From assembly GCF_021347895.1 (NCBI RefSeq), contig NC_067120.1, positions 11,517,361 to 11,581,360 on the forward strand: 64,000 bases of DNA. The letters run 5' to 3'. The notes under the pieces are model-generated. The model had not been told where the DNA came from. It did no database searches and saw nothing but the letters and a program-made list of their open reading frames with translations. Each line of letters starts with the position of its first letter. The stretch's first letter is position 1. This document shows positions 1 to 51,542 of the stretch, one piece after another. Source of the DNA: Acanthochromis polyacanthus (taxonomy: Eukaryota; Chordata; Actinopteri; Pomacentridae). Position numbers and translations under genes: made by a program.

Positions 1-319
1 TATTAAATTGATCTGTATTGTTTTCATGGAGTGCCTGTTGGAGCTTGTTAATTCTACCGCTGCTTGAGGCTGGTGGTGCAGTTCCAAACACCCAGGTGGC
101 TCTGCGGTGGAATATAAGCCTCGGCTTTCTGAAATACTTCACGACGAGATCGGGACACAAAATGAGGAAGTGTTCATCTTGTGGGGGGTCAAAGGCCACA
201 GAGTGCAACACCGTGCTGACTACAGCTCCGCGGTCGAGAAAGGCCAGTCCAGAGTTGTAAGAGTTAACGTGGATCAGCTGCATGGTGAGTCTGTGCATGG
301 AATGGCTACTGACAGACTG
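1..319 (-). CDS. Unidentified minus-strand open reading frame, runs off left edge
   Basis: Reading the minus strand, the frame is open from position 319 down to position 1, with a stop just upstream (320-322) and in-frame ATGs at 298-296 and 283-281. The ATG at 283 has ACC before it, a good Kozak context. From there the protein starts MQLIHVNSYNSGLAFLDRG and continues about 94 codons to the edge without a stop. Codon use is coding-like (many CTG, GTG, AAC, GAC, CAC) and the stretch is richer in G+C than its surroundings. I do not recognise the family; some hydrophobic/aromatic spacing faintly recalls a beta-propeller blade, but that is weak. A CACAG just before the second ATG could be a splice acceptor. 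It could be the end of a neighbouring or nested gene, a retrocopy or a transposon gene. The plus strand is also partly open here, in the same codon register, so a shadow effect cannot be excluded. Confidence 0.4.
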
Positions 320-322
320 CTA

Positions 323-2367
323 ATGAGGCCATTATCAGGTCTCGTCCTCTCCTCTCCTCCGGGGACACCAGTGGATGTTCTGTACCACATCTCAATTGAA
401 TTTCATTCCACAGGGCTTGTTTATAGTAAATGCATTTGCTTGAATTAATCCACGAGGAGTGTGAGAAACATGATTTGGCCCATCTGAATGCAGAAATTTA
501 GTGTTTAGTATCCGCTTCAGATCAGCATCCGTACCCGCAGTGTGCCGACGGAAACGCTGCAGCTTCACGATCACAATTTCTGTTTTGAACCCCGGCAAAT
601 AAACAAGTTATTGACTAAAATGATTCTATTGATTTTCTCCACATCACTGATTTAATACGCACAGACAGCTGACCATCAGTCCCTTTGTGGCTAAATCAAT
701 GCCCTAATGAACAAGTATCAGCAGCGTATTGGCATGCTGTCACTGGTAATGTGGAGCAGTCAAGGAAGAGTGTGATCAAGAGCAAATGAAGCAGCTTTGC
801 AGGAAACATTGGTCCCTTGGGAGGCCTGGGCTTTTAAACACAATTATATACAGTTGGAGGCACTATATTTGTTGAATTGCTGAAAGGACAGAGCAACACT
901 CCTTTCCCCTTTACTCTGGATAATCCACAGAACACGCTGTCGACAACTTTTATAGTGGCTATTGCTTTTGTTCAAAGTAGTATGGGTTTTTGTAATTTGG
1001 ATCATGGGAGTGTTGAAAGAGAAAAGTCAGAGTGCAGTGAGACCTTAATTAAACACACAGTTCAGTGAATGGCTATGTAGCAAACAGCTTTATTTATATT
1101 TAAAAAGTAGATCTTTTCGTACGTGTGACCGTATCTGGTTTAATGTGACATTTTAGAGGATTTCCTTAGTTTGTTTTTTAGAAGTAGCCACTGACTGATC
1201 TGAGTCATCATCCTGACTTGTAAGAAACTCTCAAAAGGTATTTTCCACATACACACTGTAGGTGAAAACTGCAGACAACATGCAACTTCCAACTCTCTCC
1301 TGATGCCCTGATTGTAATACGGCTGTTATCCTCCTTCCAAATGTTTTTGGGTAACCTGCCAACAGATTCAACCCCTGCTATCCTGGCTTGTTTGTTTTTT
1401 CTTCTCCTTAGCCATAACCCGGTGTTAAGCCACAGTGTGAAGAGCCCTGCTCAGTTCTAGAAACACTGACACAGACAACTACTGATAGTGGCAGTTAAAC
1501 ATGTTCCTGCGTGGGCCTCGGCCCTGACTCATCTGGTGAACTTTGAAGATCTTGTGGGGGGGACGCCATCATCAAAATTGAGATGTCTGCACCGTCTCTC
1601 ACGTCACATTGTTGTGAATCGTTTACCGTGGCCTGTCTGCGTCTAGTTTGTATCTCAGGCACGCTCCATTTGATTCTATCAGGCTCTGAATGATATTTTG
1701 TTCATTAGACAGTGTGCAATATGAGACCAGTGTTGACACAACCTGAGTTAATGTGTTTAGTGACTCTAATGGATCATAGAGGTCCTAATGAAACATTGCC
1801 ATGGGAAGATTTATGTTGCAAGCTGCTGAGTCCTCATTTCCATTTTATATGTGGTTAGAAATACCTTTATTCAATGAATAGAACACAACAGAAGATGCTA
1901 AATGAATACAGCTATTTCAAGTACAACACACCAATAAATAAACAATCAAAAAGCCTGTTACAATTACTTCATTAATATGAAATTGTTGCCCTGTGGAGGA
2001 GTCATAGTTCTGTGGCAAAGATTCAGTGCCGCAGGGTTATTAAAATCGAGCAACTGTGTAGGGAATGTAAAATGAGCCTCCTAAATCCAAATTTCCAAAT
2101 GTGAAACATGGACAGTGTGAAAAAAAAAATATTTTCAGTGTTTTCATTTTCCGATTTAAAATATTGCAGTGTCTGCGAGCAAAGCCGTGTGATGTTTGTC
2201 TTGAGACGAGATGATATGAGCACCAGCTTATTCGTGGAAATGCCAAATGGTTATTGGCCAAGGCTGGATTGCACTAAACCAGAATATTGTATCAGAGAGA
2301 GGCAGCTGGTTAGGAGTCAGAACAGATTATCATATGAGAGAGGATGAGTGAGGAGAGGAGTGAGGAG
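323..2367. other. Non-coding sequence upstream of the internal rora start
   Basis: A/T-rich sequence without a supported exon, RNA gene or recognisable mobile element. The short open frames on both strands lack splice-compatible context and family resemblance. If rora has longer isoforms with a distant upstream promoter, as in mammals, this is part of their intron, but no such upstream exon is visible here. Confidence 0.5.
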
Positions 2368-2410
2368 AGGAGGGAGGGAGGGAGGGAGGGACGGAGGGAG
2401 GGAGGGAGAG
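2368..2410 (+). repeat. (GGGA)n purine microsatellite
   Basis: Tandem GGGA units with one interruption (acgg), inside a longer purine-rich tract of about 2330-2500. It lies roughly 0.95 kb upstream of the short-isoform start codon. Confidence 0.85.
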
Positions 2411-2929
2411 GCAGAGAGAGGAGGTAGAGACCGGAATGGAAAGCAGGGGGCGAGAGTGAGGAGGCACGGGAGGAGGAAGAGGCAGAAGTGATAGCGGAGA
2501 AACTCATCGCCTGGTCGCTGTGGGGTGGAGGGGATCATCCAAACCCTTCCGTCACTATCTCCCCTTCTTCACCTGTCAGAAAGAGTGCGTGAGAGCCGGG
2601 CGGAGGGGGAAGGAGGATGGAGTAGAAGGTGGAGAGGGGCACATGGGTCCTCTGAGAGGTCAGGGGAAGATGCTGAGGCTCCACTCATCTTCTCTCCGCA
2701 AAGGGCCCACCGCTGCTCGCAGACATCTGGCCTCACACTGATCACTCATATCTGCAGACAGGGAGGAGGAGGAGGAGTGGAGCGCTCTATCTTTGAGCCA
2801 CAGAGAAATTACAGATCCTCTTCCCTCTGCTTGCTTATTTTAGCATCTTTATGTTGTTGCTTCATCTTTATTTTCTCATTCACTATCACCTTTTTCTTTT
2901 AATAAATCCCCTTTGACTTTTTTTTCTTA

Positions 2930-3351
2930 CCCTTGACATTTTTTTTTAGAGCAAATGGGTGCAGAACAAGAAGAAGAAAAAAAATGCAGCCTGCAAGAGC
3001 TGGTTCCTGACTTTATCCTTGCACTAAGAAAAAAAAAGATAAGTCACAGAAGATAGTTAAGAGTGTGCTGTGTCTAGCAAGCCGGTATACAAGACTCTGA
3101 CTGCAATCAGTGGGAAGAGGGCCAGCTTCCCTGCCTGAGCTCTCAGCGCCCCTACTGGCTGCACGCTGTGCCAATCAAAGGCTGGTGGGTGGGGAGCAGT
3201 CAGACATGAACACTGATGTCACAGTCACATGGATTCTGGTGTGGTCATGCTCGGAGGCTGAGAGACAGAGCTGTGCTGGCCAGCTGCTGCTGAGACAGCA
3301 GTGGAGGGCTTTGCGCTGGTGATAGTTCTTCTCTTATGGACGCGAAGCTTA
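2930..3351 (+). promoter_or_regulatory. rora: Likely promoter and 5' leader of the short rora isoform
   Basis: The 420 bases before the MMYFVISAMK exon become G+C-richer than the flanks. They contain a CCAAT box followed by CAAAGG (CCAAT at 3171-3175) and a CRE-like TGATGTCA at 3214-3221. No TATA box stands out. In mammals the short RORA4-type transcript comes from its own internal promoter immediately upstream of this exon; the same arrangement is inferred here. The transcription start is not determinable by eye. Upstream ATGs occur at 3206 (closed by TGA at 3320-3322) and 3336 (open into the coding exon in another frame). Confidence 0.5.
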
Positions 3352-42477
<39,126 letters not shown>

Positions 42478-45400
42478 CAGCCCCGCCAGGTGCCAGTGTG
42501 CCCACCGTAGGGGAATGTGGAGGAGGAATCTGAGACACTTTACTGGTGCCCTGCACAAACCAGAGCGGACAGATGGCACGCTGTTCAACTTCTTCTTTTA
42601 CATTGGAGGGGAGGGCTTAGGGAGTTGATTGTCAAGGTTTACTATATTGAATTTAGTTCTCTTTGGAAGACATGTGGGACCCGACACCCCACGGGACATG
42701 AAGAGGAGATAGGAACAAATCATTTCTGTTTGGTTGAACTTGACCCTCTTATGCGCTTTTTTTTTTTTTTTAAAAAACAACATTAAACTCATTATTCACT
42801 TGATTCGTTTTCACCAGTATCCTGATTTCTCTGTGCATCTGACTTAAAACCATATAAACAATCAGTGTGAGACAAGAATAATCCTAAAATAAATCGGTAT
42901 TATTTTCCAGATTACACTCCCACAACCGTTTCGGTGTTTTTCTTTTAATACACCGTCGCCCCAAATTGAAATAAATAACTGGTAAATGCGCACATTTAGG
43001 TCAAGTTCAGCCATTTTTCTCTTGTTTTCAGTCGTATCTTCTGGACACAGTGCTTGGAATGAAAACTCACAGCAACTTTGAGGGAGGTTCCATTGGCATG
43101 GTGATGCAATCGGCACCTCTCTACGGACAATCGTTCAAAAGAGAAAAAAAAAGAAACCTAGAATTCTGGTAATTCTAATGAAAACGCAATGATTTTAGCT
43201 GTCAAAGACTCCATCCACCATTGTTGCATAGTGAAATCATGTAAGGCCATCTGCTATTAATCCTTCTCTGGACAGGTGCCCTGGAGAAGCACAGGGCACC
43301 AACACAATGAAAAGGGTCCATTCCACCTGTTTTATAATGTACTACAGGGTATATGGTCATAAGTACTTACTATACAGAAAAAAGTAATGTTTATAGAATC
43401 TATTTTAAATAACATGTATGATATTAGTAGTTAGACCATTCTTAATTGTTGAATTGATAAGGCACTTTTATTTACACGTTTCTTTAATTTAAGACTTGTA
43501 TATTTACCTAGTGATGTGTTGCATGTGCACAAGAAATACAAGTTGAATCATGGTCACAGAGGGTAGTCCTGGGAGCTGCAGATGATACTGGTCTGGAAGT
43601 GTTCGGGATGTCTGTTAGGAGGGCTGGCTTGGCTGCTGAACAAAGAGGCGTGGATGAGAAGGCAAATTAAAGACACTCCACCACCTTATTTCCTCAACAA
43701 CTGCCGGCAGTGCGACACCTGTCAAAATGTAGCTCTGATGCTCCTCTTAGCGAGTACGCACGCACAAAGTAACAGCAAACAAACCCTGTAGTGATGTCGC
43801 TTTGTTTTGAACACACCTGGATGTCACAGCATGCGTTTGAACATTTTTTTTTACAACACAAGAAATCTGAGGTATACTATCATGGAACATTGCAATACTT
43901 TCATACCCTTAATCATATTTTTTTAAATGTTTCATTTTAATGTGAAAATCTGCACTTAAAGATTTCAAGAGAACGTACAAAATGAAGCATCCAGGTCTTA
44001 CAAAGCAAACACTGAATAGCCATGTGGTCGGACCGGAAAACCGCACACAGACTGCAAGCCAACTGTTCCATCTAGTGGAAGATAAAGATACAACAAGCGA
44101 GTCAATGACGGAGCTCCAGGGTCTAACCTAAAAGCACATTTACGAGCCTCTGTCGAAGCGTTTTCCGTCGTTTAAGAGTGACTTTCTCTGCCTTCTCACC
44201 GCAGCCTCGGCCCAGCAAACGCCGTTAACTGGACACAGAAGAAAACAGCGAAGGGAAAGTGAATATTCAAAGCCTTGTCTGGTAGTAAAGCTTCTATTTT
44301 TGTAACTCGTTTTGGTTAATAAACTCATGAAAGAGAACGAGGGAGAGAAAAAGATGTCAGGTAGCACTTAACTATATTCCTGCAATAATTAGACTAGCTG
44401 TTGTTTGTACGATTAGGGGAGAAACATAAAAATGGTAGGACAAGTGCTATTTTCAGAATGCTTTGTTGTTGTGCTTCTGTTTTGTTGAGTGTGTCTTTCT
44501 TGTCAGTGTGGTAGTAAAGTGGTAGAAAAAACCCTGGATGTGCCAAACAGTAGTCGTTGCTTCCGCTTTCCAGTCTACTCGTCTATAAATGTAGAATGGA
44601 TTCCTAAGACATTCCAGCAATCTCAGTAGCGGCTTCTAGAAATATCTTTGGAGAAAAAAAAAAGAGCAAAAAAAGAAAAAATGTTATCCCTTTAGAAACC
44701 CAACAAAGCATGTTAACACATCTGTCACCAACTGTAACATAGAATCCAGTTGTTCGTCTTTTGTTTTTCTGTTTGCACACTATCATTCCTCTGCCGTGCA
44801 ATTTGCGCAAGGCGTTAATGCCTTGCGCTGTCACCCCTCAGGGAAGAGTTTCTTTTGTGCTTTCTGTTTGAGAGGACATTTGTTTTTATTCATTAGGTTT
44901 TAGTTTAGTTTTTTTTTTTTTTTGTTCAGGGATGTTCCATGGGAAGTGGTTGAAATTAAGATTTGAAAATTCATCACTGAGTTGTTCTGAATTTTACACA
45001 TTACCAACGTCCATAAGGGGCCTCCAGCCAAGTCAAGTTAAAAAAAAAAAAATCTCATTTGTTAAAAAAAAAGACAAACCCCATCACTTTTACGAACTGC
45101 AGTTTTTCAGCACGCGGCATATTTCTGTCACACGAAAATCAGTTTTGGTTTCAAAATGGTGTCATCAGGGTCTTTACAAATGATAACCCTCTTTGTTAGA
45201 AAACCAAATATTCTTATGCAATACTAAATCTGTTGTGTTTGGGTTGTAGTAGATATGCTGTACCTGAGTAATAATCTCTGTTCTGATCCAATGCTATTTG
45301 GATATGCACAAGCCCTCTACGACAAGTAAACCTCAGTCTCAAAGCAAAAGAAACCCAGTCTGGAACACTGCTAGACAATCCAGGTTGAGAGGCCCAGCGG

Positions 45401-48341
45401 CCCGGCAAGAGCAGCGAAGAGGATGAGGTGTGAACGCTCAGGGAGGTAACGGGTAGACCGAAGAAGCAGCTCGCTTTCCTCTGGAGTTGCAGAGCATTTG
45501 ATTAGCTCTTTTGTGAATTTGCGAGATCTTGAAAAATCTCTCGAAAGCACTCAATTGATGAGAGGAGCTTGGCTGAACTTTTTGGCATCGCACACTGAAC
45601 ACGTAGAGCAGCACTTACTGTTCAGAAAACAATGAAGAAATGGATATTTGGCTAATTTCCTGTTAATTACTTGCAAATTTTTGTTTTTGTTTCTTGAAAA
45701 TTATTATTTGCTTTCTTAGGATGTTGTAATATTACTTGATGGTCACACGAGCAAGTCAGTATTTTGTCAAATATGGTCAGCTAAGGTCTACCACCAAAAG
45801 GGTTCTTTTCTCATAAAGGTGAAAATGTGTTTTCATTCAAGTCGAAATAGTCGAGTGGCTTGTAATGTGTTCTACGATATATAACAAGCAATATGCCTTG
45901 TGTTATAATTACGGGTCTCTGCAGTGCAGTCATCATCCTTTTTGAATTGACTTTATTCATACAGCTGACTCCAATTTACAATGTTTACTCTCAGTCTATA
46001 ACAAAAAGTAATAAAGCCCCATCACTCTATTTTTCATCCTCTTATGTACTAGTATGGTTGCAATAGTGACAGGATAGCAGAAAGTGGTCACCAAACACAT
46101 GGAAACTTGTGTCTAACTATATACTTTGCCTTCACAAAGGCCTGAAAAGTGATGTCCTGTATTTGACAGATCCCTGTTTAAGTAAGGGATCGATGCTACG
46201 TGTGCTATTCAATCAGTGTATAGTATACAGTAAAATGTGCCGGTCCTTCTGTCTCTGCTCTGTTGTCTGTTTGTAAAAAGCAATAGTGTGTGTGTGTGTG
46301 CGTGTGCGTGTATGTGTTTGTTCTCACAGTGTGTGAATAAAATAAACCCCAGACAAGGCTTTAATAATTTCAGAGGAACAGGGTTATGTGGACGAGGAGG
46401 TTTTGATTTTTTTTTATTTTGGACTTTTTAAAAGAAGAAGAAGAAGAAAAAAAAAAAGGTTTTGGAAATGCTGAGCTTGATCCATCCATAATAGGTGTAG
46501 GTTTTAAAAGCATGACATAATGCCTTCGACAATTCATCGGTCTGCAGGAAACGCTGTGAGGCAACAGCGGCCGGGCTCACAGTGGAAACGCGCTTTGTTA
46601 TCAGTTCGGCCAGAATGCGGCTGCAGCTTGAGCTGAAATGAACTGAAATCGATTCTGGACTGTAAATTGTGAAAATGAGTCTCCTTGACCGCAAATTGTG
46701 AGGATCAGTGTTATGTCACGCTTAGAAGTTGCCAGTGTGTTGCCCATAATTACGAGTCAGTCATCACATGTTTAACAAGAACTCATTTTCCAAAGCACAG
46801 GTGATAAGAATTTATGATTAAAATTACATTTAAGAATATAGTTTTAAAAAAAAAAAATGAAAAAGCAACTTTTAGCCATAATCGAATGTCAAGCAATAAT
46901 ATATGTCTGTGTATTATTTTTCATTCTTTTGTGCATAATAGTCTTTGAACATCTGCATGTAAATACACCTCTTATTTATCACTATTTGGTTTTTGTTTTA
47001 TTTTTTGTGTTGATTTTGTGGACGTTTTTATGTTTCATCTGTATATTTGACCGGTTCTGTTCCCAGGTGGAGAACTAAGAACTTGACATGGCCTGTATGC
47101 TGTATATCTTATTTTCTCACTCTCTCTCCCTCATTCTCAGCTGTTTATTCACCATATTTAATATTATTATTGATCACATGTATAAAGGTAGCTTTGTAAC
47201 TTCTGTCTGTATAGGTAAGAGGAAAATACTGCTACTAAGGCCTTCCCAGTGAAAATATTTATCTGTTTATCAATTACATCCTATTGTACGATAAAAAAAA
47301 TGTTTCTACTTTGCTTCCCTTCTTTAGGATTAGTTTGATAGAGATAGGGTGTGCTGACATTTTTTTTGTGTTGCCCTGATGTGTGGTGCTAGGTAAGTTA
47401 ATTTTGTGAACCAAGTATTGATTCCTAAGCCTGGCCGCCCTATTAGTTCCTTCATTTCATTGCATATTAATGTATTATTGATATTAGGACTCAATAAATA
47501 ATAATGATAATGAAAATGATAGTGGTAAAATTACCCAGCCGGCACCTGTATCAGTGTGCTAGTCCTGGGACTAAGGCACTTATTTCCTTCTGACTTATAG
47601 CAAAGCTAGTATCTGCTAATTAACAAGCTATTTAAGGTTGCTTTTCTGGTTTGTGGAAAAATTATAATATTGGAACTGAAACAGCAGTATTGTGTTTTTT
47701 CTTTGTCTGATTGTAAACAAAAACCACTCACTGAGGCTATAGTTTGTCAGGTTTTAAGATGCTAACTATTTACCTCCTGTGTCTGCATTATTCTTCACCT
47801 GATGCAGGGAAGTGGTGCTTGGATTTCATTACACAGAGCCTCGGTATGCTTTTGTTATTCCCCATTTTAGACGATCCTGAAGCAGTGGTTTCTTCAGACC
47901 AGTGGCATAAACCTTTTGCACCACATGAAGTGTTAAAAAATGTACATGAAAGGATTGCCATTTGAAGACAAAGTTGACCTTTTTCTCTCTACTCTGTAGC
48001 AAATATCAGTAAGAATATGCTTGCAATAATACACAACGTATCACACTGAGTGCCTCTCGGTGTAACAAAATGCATACATGGTTTTGATTGTCTTTTTTTT
48101 GTGGTTTTCCAGACGTGTACTGAAGTGACAATGTATTTTGTACATGAGGATGAATTCTCACTCTCACATTGCTTAAAAAAAAATGTTTTTTCAGATTCTT
48201 TCTTCATGTGTTGTTAATCATTTTTCACGTGGGTTGATGCGCTATGTTGAAGGGTTTCAATGTATAGATGGTCCGTTTAGAGTGTACATGTCACCCCTCA
48301 CCTTGTTTCATTTGTTTGTTTCATGTTGATCTCAAATGGTC

Positions 48342-48347
48342 AATAAA
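48342..48347 (+). terminator. rora: Candidate polyadenylation signal AATAAA
   Basis: Canonical hexamer 5.9 kb after the rora stop, followed by GT-rich sequence. Confidence 0.45.
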
Positions 48348-49036
48348 TGCTCGTGGATAAGATGACGGAAGCGTTCACCTGCACATTTTTCTTTTCCGAT
48401 TGAGCGAAAGCAAACAGAAAATCCAGATTTTGTCATTTTCTGTTTGTGTTGTATCGACTTTTTTTATTTCACTGAGAACAGAAAATTTACTAATGCATTG
48501 TATATTAAGTATTTGTATGTGTTTGTAAAACAGGCATACAACACATCTGGATTTCCTTAATGTTCTGTGTTCAATGTGCCCTCGGTCTGTTGGGGTAACT
48601 TAACATGAAAGGTGGGTGGAGCAGGGGTGGATTCCTTTTCCATGCAAAAAGCAGTACAAATTATGGGAAAGCCGAAACTAGTGTGTGGTTGTCACAAATT
48701 TCTAAGTCACACGTTTGCTACTGATGTTAAATGGGGACAGATGATCATGTACCTTTTTATCCAGCTCTTTTGAACTCTCTTTAGCAGGTAGTCTATTCAC
48801 AAACGTAGTTTTGCTCCTTCTTGTCTGATTCTTAAATATGAAAATAAGTATTTTGATTCATTTTGTAAATACAGCTGTAAAGAAAAATAAGAAATTTAAT
48901 GTTGTCTTTTAAATACTTTTCATTCTAATATGAATGTTGTTATATTGTACTTAGAAACTGTACCTTTAATATTACCTTTATTAAAAGTGCATTGGACACA
49001 TCGATTTTAGATGTGCTTTATGTGCTGTTATCCCAT

Positions 49037-49042
49037 AATAAA
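49037..49042 (+). terminator. rora: Candidate distal polyadenylation signal AATAAA
   Basis: Canonical hexamer followed within 30 bases by a T/G-rich stretch. It is the last AATAAA before the repeat-rich intergenic region, so it is the best candidate for the distal end of the rora transcript. Confidence 0.5.
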
Positions 49043-49399
49043 ATTTACCGCTTGTAATGGGCTTTCTTTTCCTGATTGATTATCTGTCTCTTTGTGTTCT
49101 CTTTCTCTCTTTGGCTCACTCGATATTTCGCAAAAAAGGAAACAAATAGTACATTTTTCACCAGCAAAAAACTTAATCAGGGCTAAGTGTCCTAATTAGT
49201 GCTACAACATTTAATCAGACTTGGTGGCATCACTTTGCTAGAAATGTCTATGTTTGAACAGAGGATGAAAACTAGGTCAACACTTGGGTGTAAACATCTA
49301 CAACTGCCAATGAAAATCAAAAGAAAGCTAATAATTTGGAATTCTTTGCCAAAAAAAAGGACAAAATACCAGTCTAATATACATATATATCTCAGACAA

Positions 49400-50200
49400 A
49401 TTATTAGGGTCCGAGCACCGACAGTCCCAAGGCACTGACGGTGTCGAAGGACCCCATTGAAACCCTAGGGTTTCTTTTTCTTCCTCCTCACTCTTTTCAA
49501 ACTCCACTTTGGCGGCATACCCAAAAACACGTCAAACTTTGCATGCACATAAGGACTGGCGAAAAATTTGATATTTTATGGGAGTCACACACGTGTGGCA
49601 AAATGGCTCCATAGCGCCCTCTGTAAAATTGAAAAAGTGGTCATTAGGCCAACTGCCACGACATTTCAAATACAGCCACAATATTTGGGGGGCATATGTA
49701 GCACATCAGGACACATGAAAAAGTCAATCATGGTCACGCCCTAATCCCAACAGGAAGTCGGCCATCTTGAATTAACTGTAAAAAATTTTCTGATTAATAA
49801 CTCATCGGGGTTCAGTCAGAGAGACGTCAAAGTTGGCCAGTACATGCAACAGCCCTTCCTGATGAAAAGTTATCAAAATGTTAGGCAAAAGTCAAAGAGC
49901 GTGGCCATGGCAACTCCCAAAAATATGGATCTTTCCATCAAACAGGAAGTGTTGTCTAACTCGCCTGAATATGCTTCAATCTGCTTGAAATTTTAGGTGT
50001 ACGATTAGAGTCCCGCCCCAACAACATCCATGTGGTTATATACATTCACAGTCACAGCTCCACCTTGTGGTATCAGGAAATACACATTTTTTTTACACTT
50101 TGATGTACTATTGTCAGCAGGTTGATCAGATTTACCTTAACTTTGGGTGACATAAGCCTAAACACATTGATGATGATTCAGAGAAAATGGTGACCCGTCA
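49400..50200. repeat. Common teleost interspersed repeat (AGGGTCCGAGCACCGACAG type)
   Basis: Begins ATTATTAGGGTCCGAGCACCGACAG and contains blocks familiar from thousands of copies in percomorph genomes (CGCCCTCTGTAAAATTG, TGGCCATGGCAACTCCC). The start contains an imperfect 28-base palindrome at 49416-49443 (11 of 14 pairs). No coding frame. I cannot give it a formal family name, and the right boundary is approximate. Confidence 0.6.
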
Positions 50201-50734
50201 TCAAAGAACATTTTTAAAATTATTGATCCTATTTCCTGCATTTTGGTGTAATTTAAAAGAATTTTGCCTGTTAAAACCTTATAGAGATAACATTGAGGGA
50301 TAATTAAAAAAACATTGAACTTAAAAAAATCTGGAAAAAAAACAGAGCAAGGACAGGCAGTATTGAAAATGGTTCTTCATGTAAAATATAGATGAAAGTT
50401 CTGTGACTGCATGTGCACAACACATTTCAGTATTTTCCATAAATATATGCATAATTGAAATAACTCCAGCAACCACTTTGTAACATTTGTCTTGGAGGAT
50501 TCTAATGCACACACTCAACAGCTTCAAGTTGACCACATCAGTATACTCAACAATAAAAAGTGCTGAAGCAAAAACAAAACATATCTTCATAACTTAAATT
50601 ATCCATTCACTGAATCAGACACTAAACTCTCTATTAAATGTTAAAACAATCCATGTGACTCTAAAAACTCAACAGCTTTCGAAACTCTAAGACTAAACTC
50701 TCCGTAAGGATCCAAAATAAGTTGGACTTCTACA

Positions 50735-50801
50735 CCCATCCATCCATCCATTCTCTATACACCGCTTTATCCTCACTAGGGTCGCGGGGGGTGCTGGAGC
50801 C
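50735..50801 (-). mobile_element. Severely truncated RTE/Rex3-like LINE tail with 12-bp target-site duplication
   Basis: On the minus strand it reads GGCTCCAGCACCCCCCGCGA and on to GGATGGATGGATGGG: the familiar 3' end of teleost RTE-type LINEs with a GATG tail (Rex3 is known for such a tail). It is flanked on both sides by a perfect 12-bp direct repeat, TGGACTTCTACA, at 50723-50734 and 50802-50813. Only 67 bases of the element were copied. Confidence 0.8.
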
Positions 50802-51423
50802 TGGACTTCTACATGAGAGCTTAAATTATTCTTCATCTACTTCCTGAAAAGTTTGGTCAATAAAAAAGACAAAAACTAATATTTTCAGCTGAACTAAAGA
50901 CAGACTTTGTGATTTTTCTGCTCACATGTTGTGTTGTTGTAAATTTATTCTTTCAAATAAACAGCCTCCTAACCCCCTGGAAACCAGTGTTTGTCTTGTT
51001 TTTGTGTTGCTCCTCGGTGACCCTACACAGCTGATCGTAATGTTTTTTGAACAACATACCATACTATGACGTTTTTACAGTGAAGGTTCTACTATGGAAC
51101 CAGTTTGACATGTTCAGGCATTCTTTGTGTGAAAACTCAGAGATTTCAGGTATCAGAAGGTGGTTTTCAACTTTCTTTGTTAACTTTCTGCTTCAACTTT
51201 AAAGTAAGGCTACGTTTATACGAGGACCATCTTAACAGAAAACGCAAAAGTGGCGTCTTGTCATTTCACGTTTAGACGAGCGGTTTTGAAGGAAATCTGC
51301 ATATATACGGTGACTCTATAGTGTGTGGAATTCGATTGGATATGCATGCCAGGCAGCTGGGTGGCGCTGTGATAAAACTCCGCCATGTCTACGCGTATGC
51401 GTACTATCTCCCTTTTTGGATCT

Positions 51424-51497
51424 GAGCAAGTAGCTCAGGGGGTAAGAAGAGAGATTACCAAGCAGAAGGTAGCAGGTTCAAGACCTACCACTAGTAT
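51424..51497 (+). repeat. tRNA-derived head, plus strand
   Basis: Pol III box A match TAGCTCAGGGGG (51431-51442) and box B match GGTTCAAGACC (51475-51485). The box B sits in a T-arm-like hairpin with 4 of 5 pairs. The acceptor stem does not close well and a CTTTCTTTC tract follows, so this is a tRNA-derived repeat head rather than a tRNA gene. Confidence 0.6.
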
Positions 51498-51542
51498 CTT
51501 TCTTTCTTTCTTTGTCTTTAAGTTCTTCAAAAAAATTTAAGA

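Larger units (their letters stand above)
42478..49060 (+). other. rora: Long rora 3' untranslated region
   Basis: About 6.6 kb of A/T-rich sequence after the stop without supported coding frames or strong repeats, consistent with the very long 3' UTR of mammalian RORA. Candidate polyadenylation signals: ATTAAA 42782, AATAAA 44319, 46010, 46336/46341, 47493, 48342 and 49037. AU-rich ATTTA motifs are frequent. Repeat-derived sequence begins only at about 49400, which supports the distal signal as the outer limit. Which signals are used cannot be seen. Confidence 0.6.

Noticed and set aside
107..448. Plus-strand open frame of 113 codons beginning at a GTG
   Set aside because: It shares codon register with the better minus-strand frame at 1-319, lacks a proper ATG, and its second half (after 283) loses coding character.
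2310..2902. Several overlapping open frames in the purine-rich region
   Set aside because: They follow from the GGGA/GA repeats; composition is low-complexity on both strands and nothing resembles a protein family.
51424..51497. Functional tRNA gene
   Set aside because: Box A and B match but the acceptor stem does not close and no clean anticodon arm is seen, so it is better explained as a tRNA-derived repeat head.
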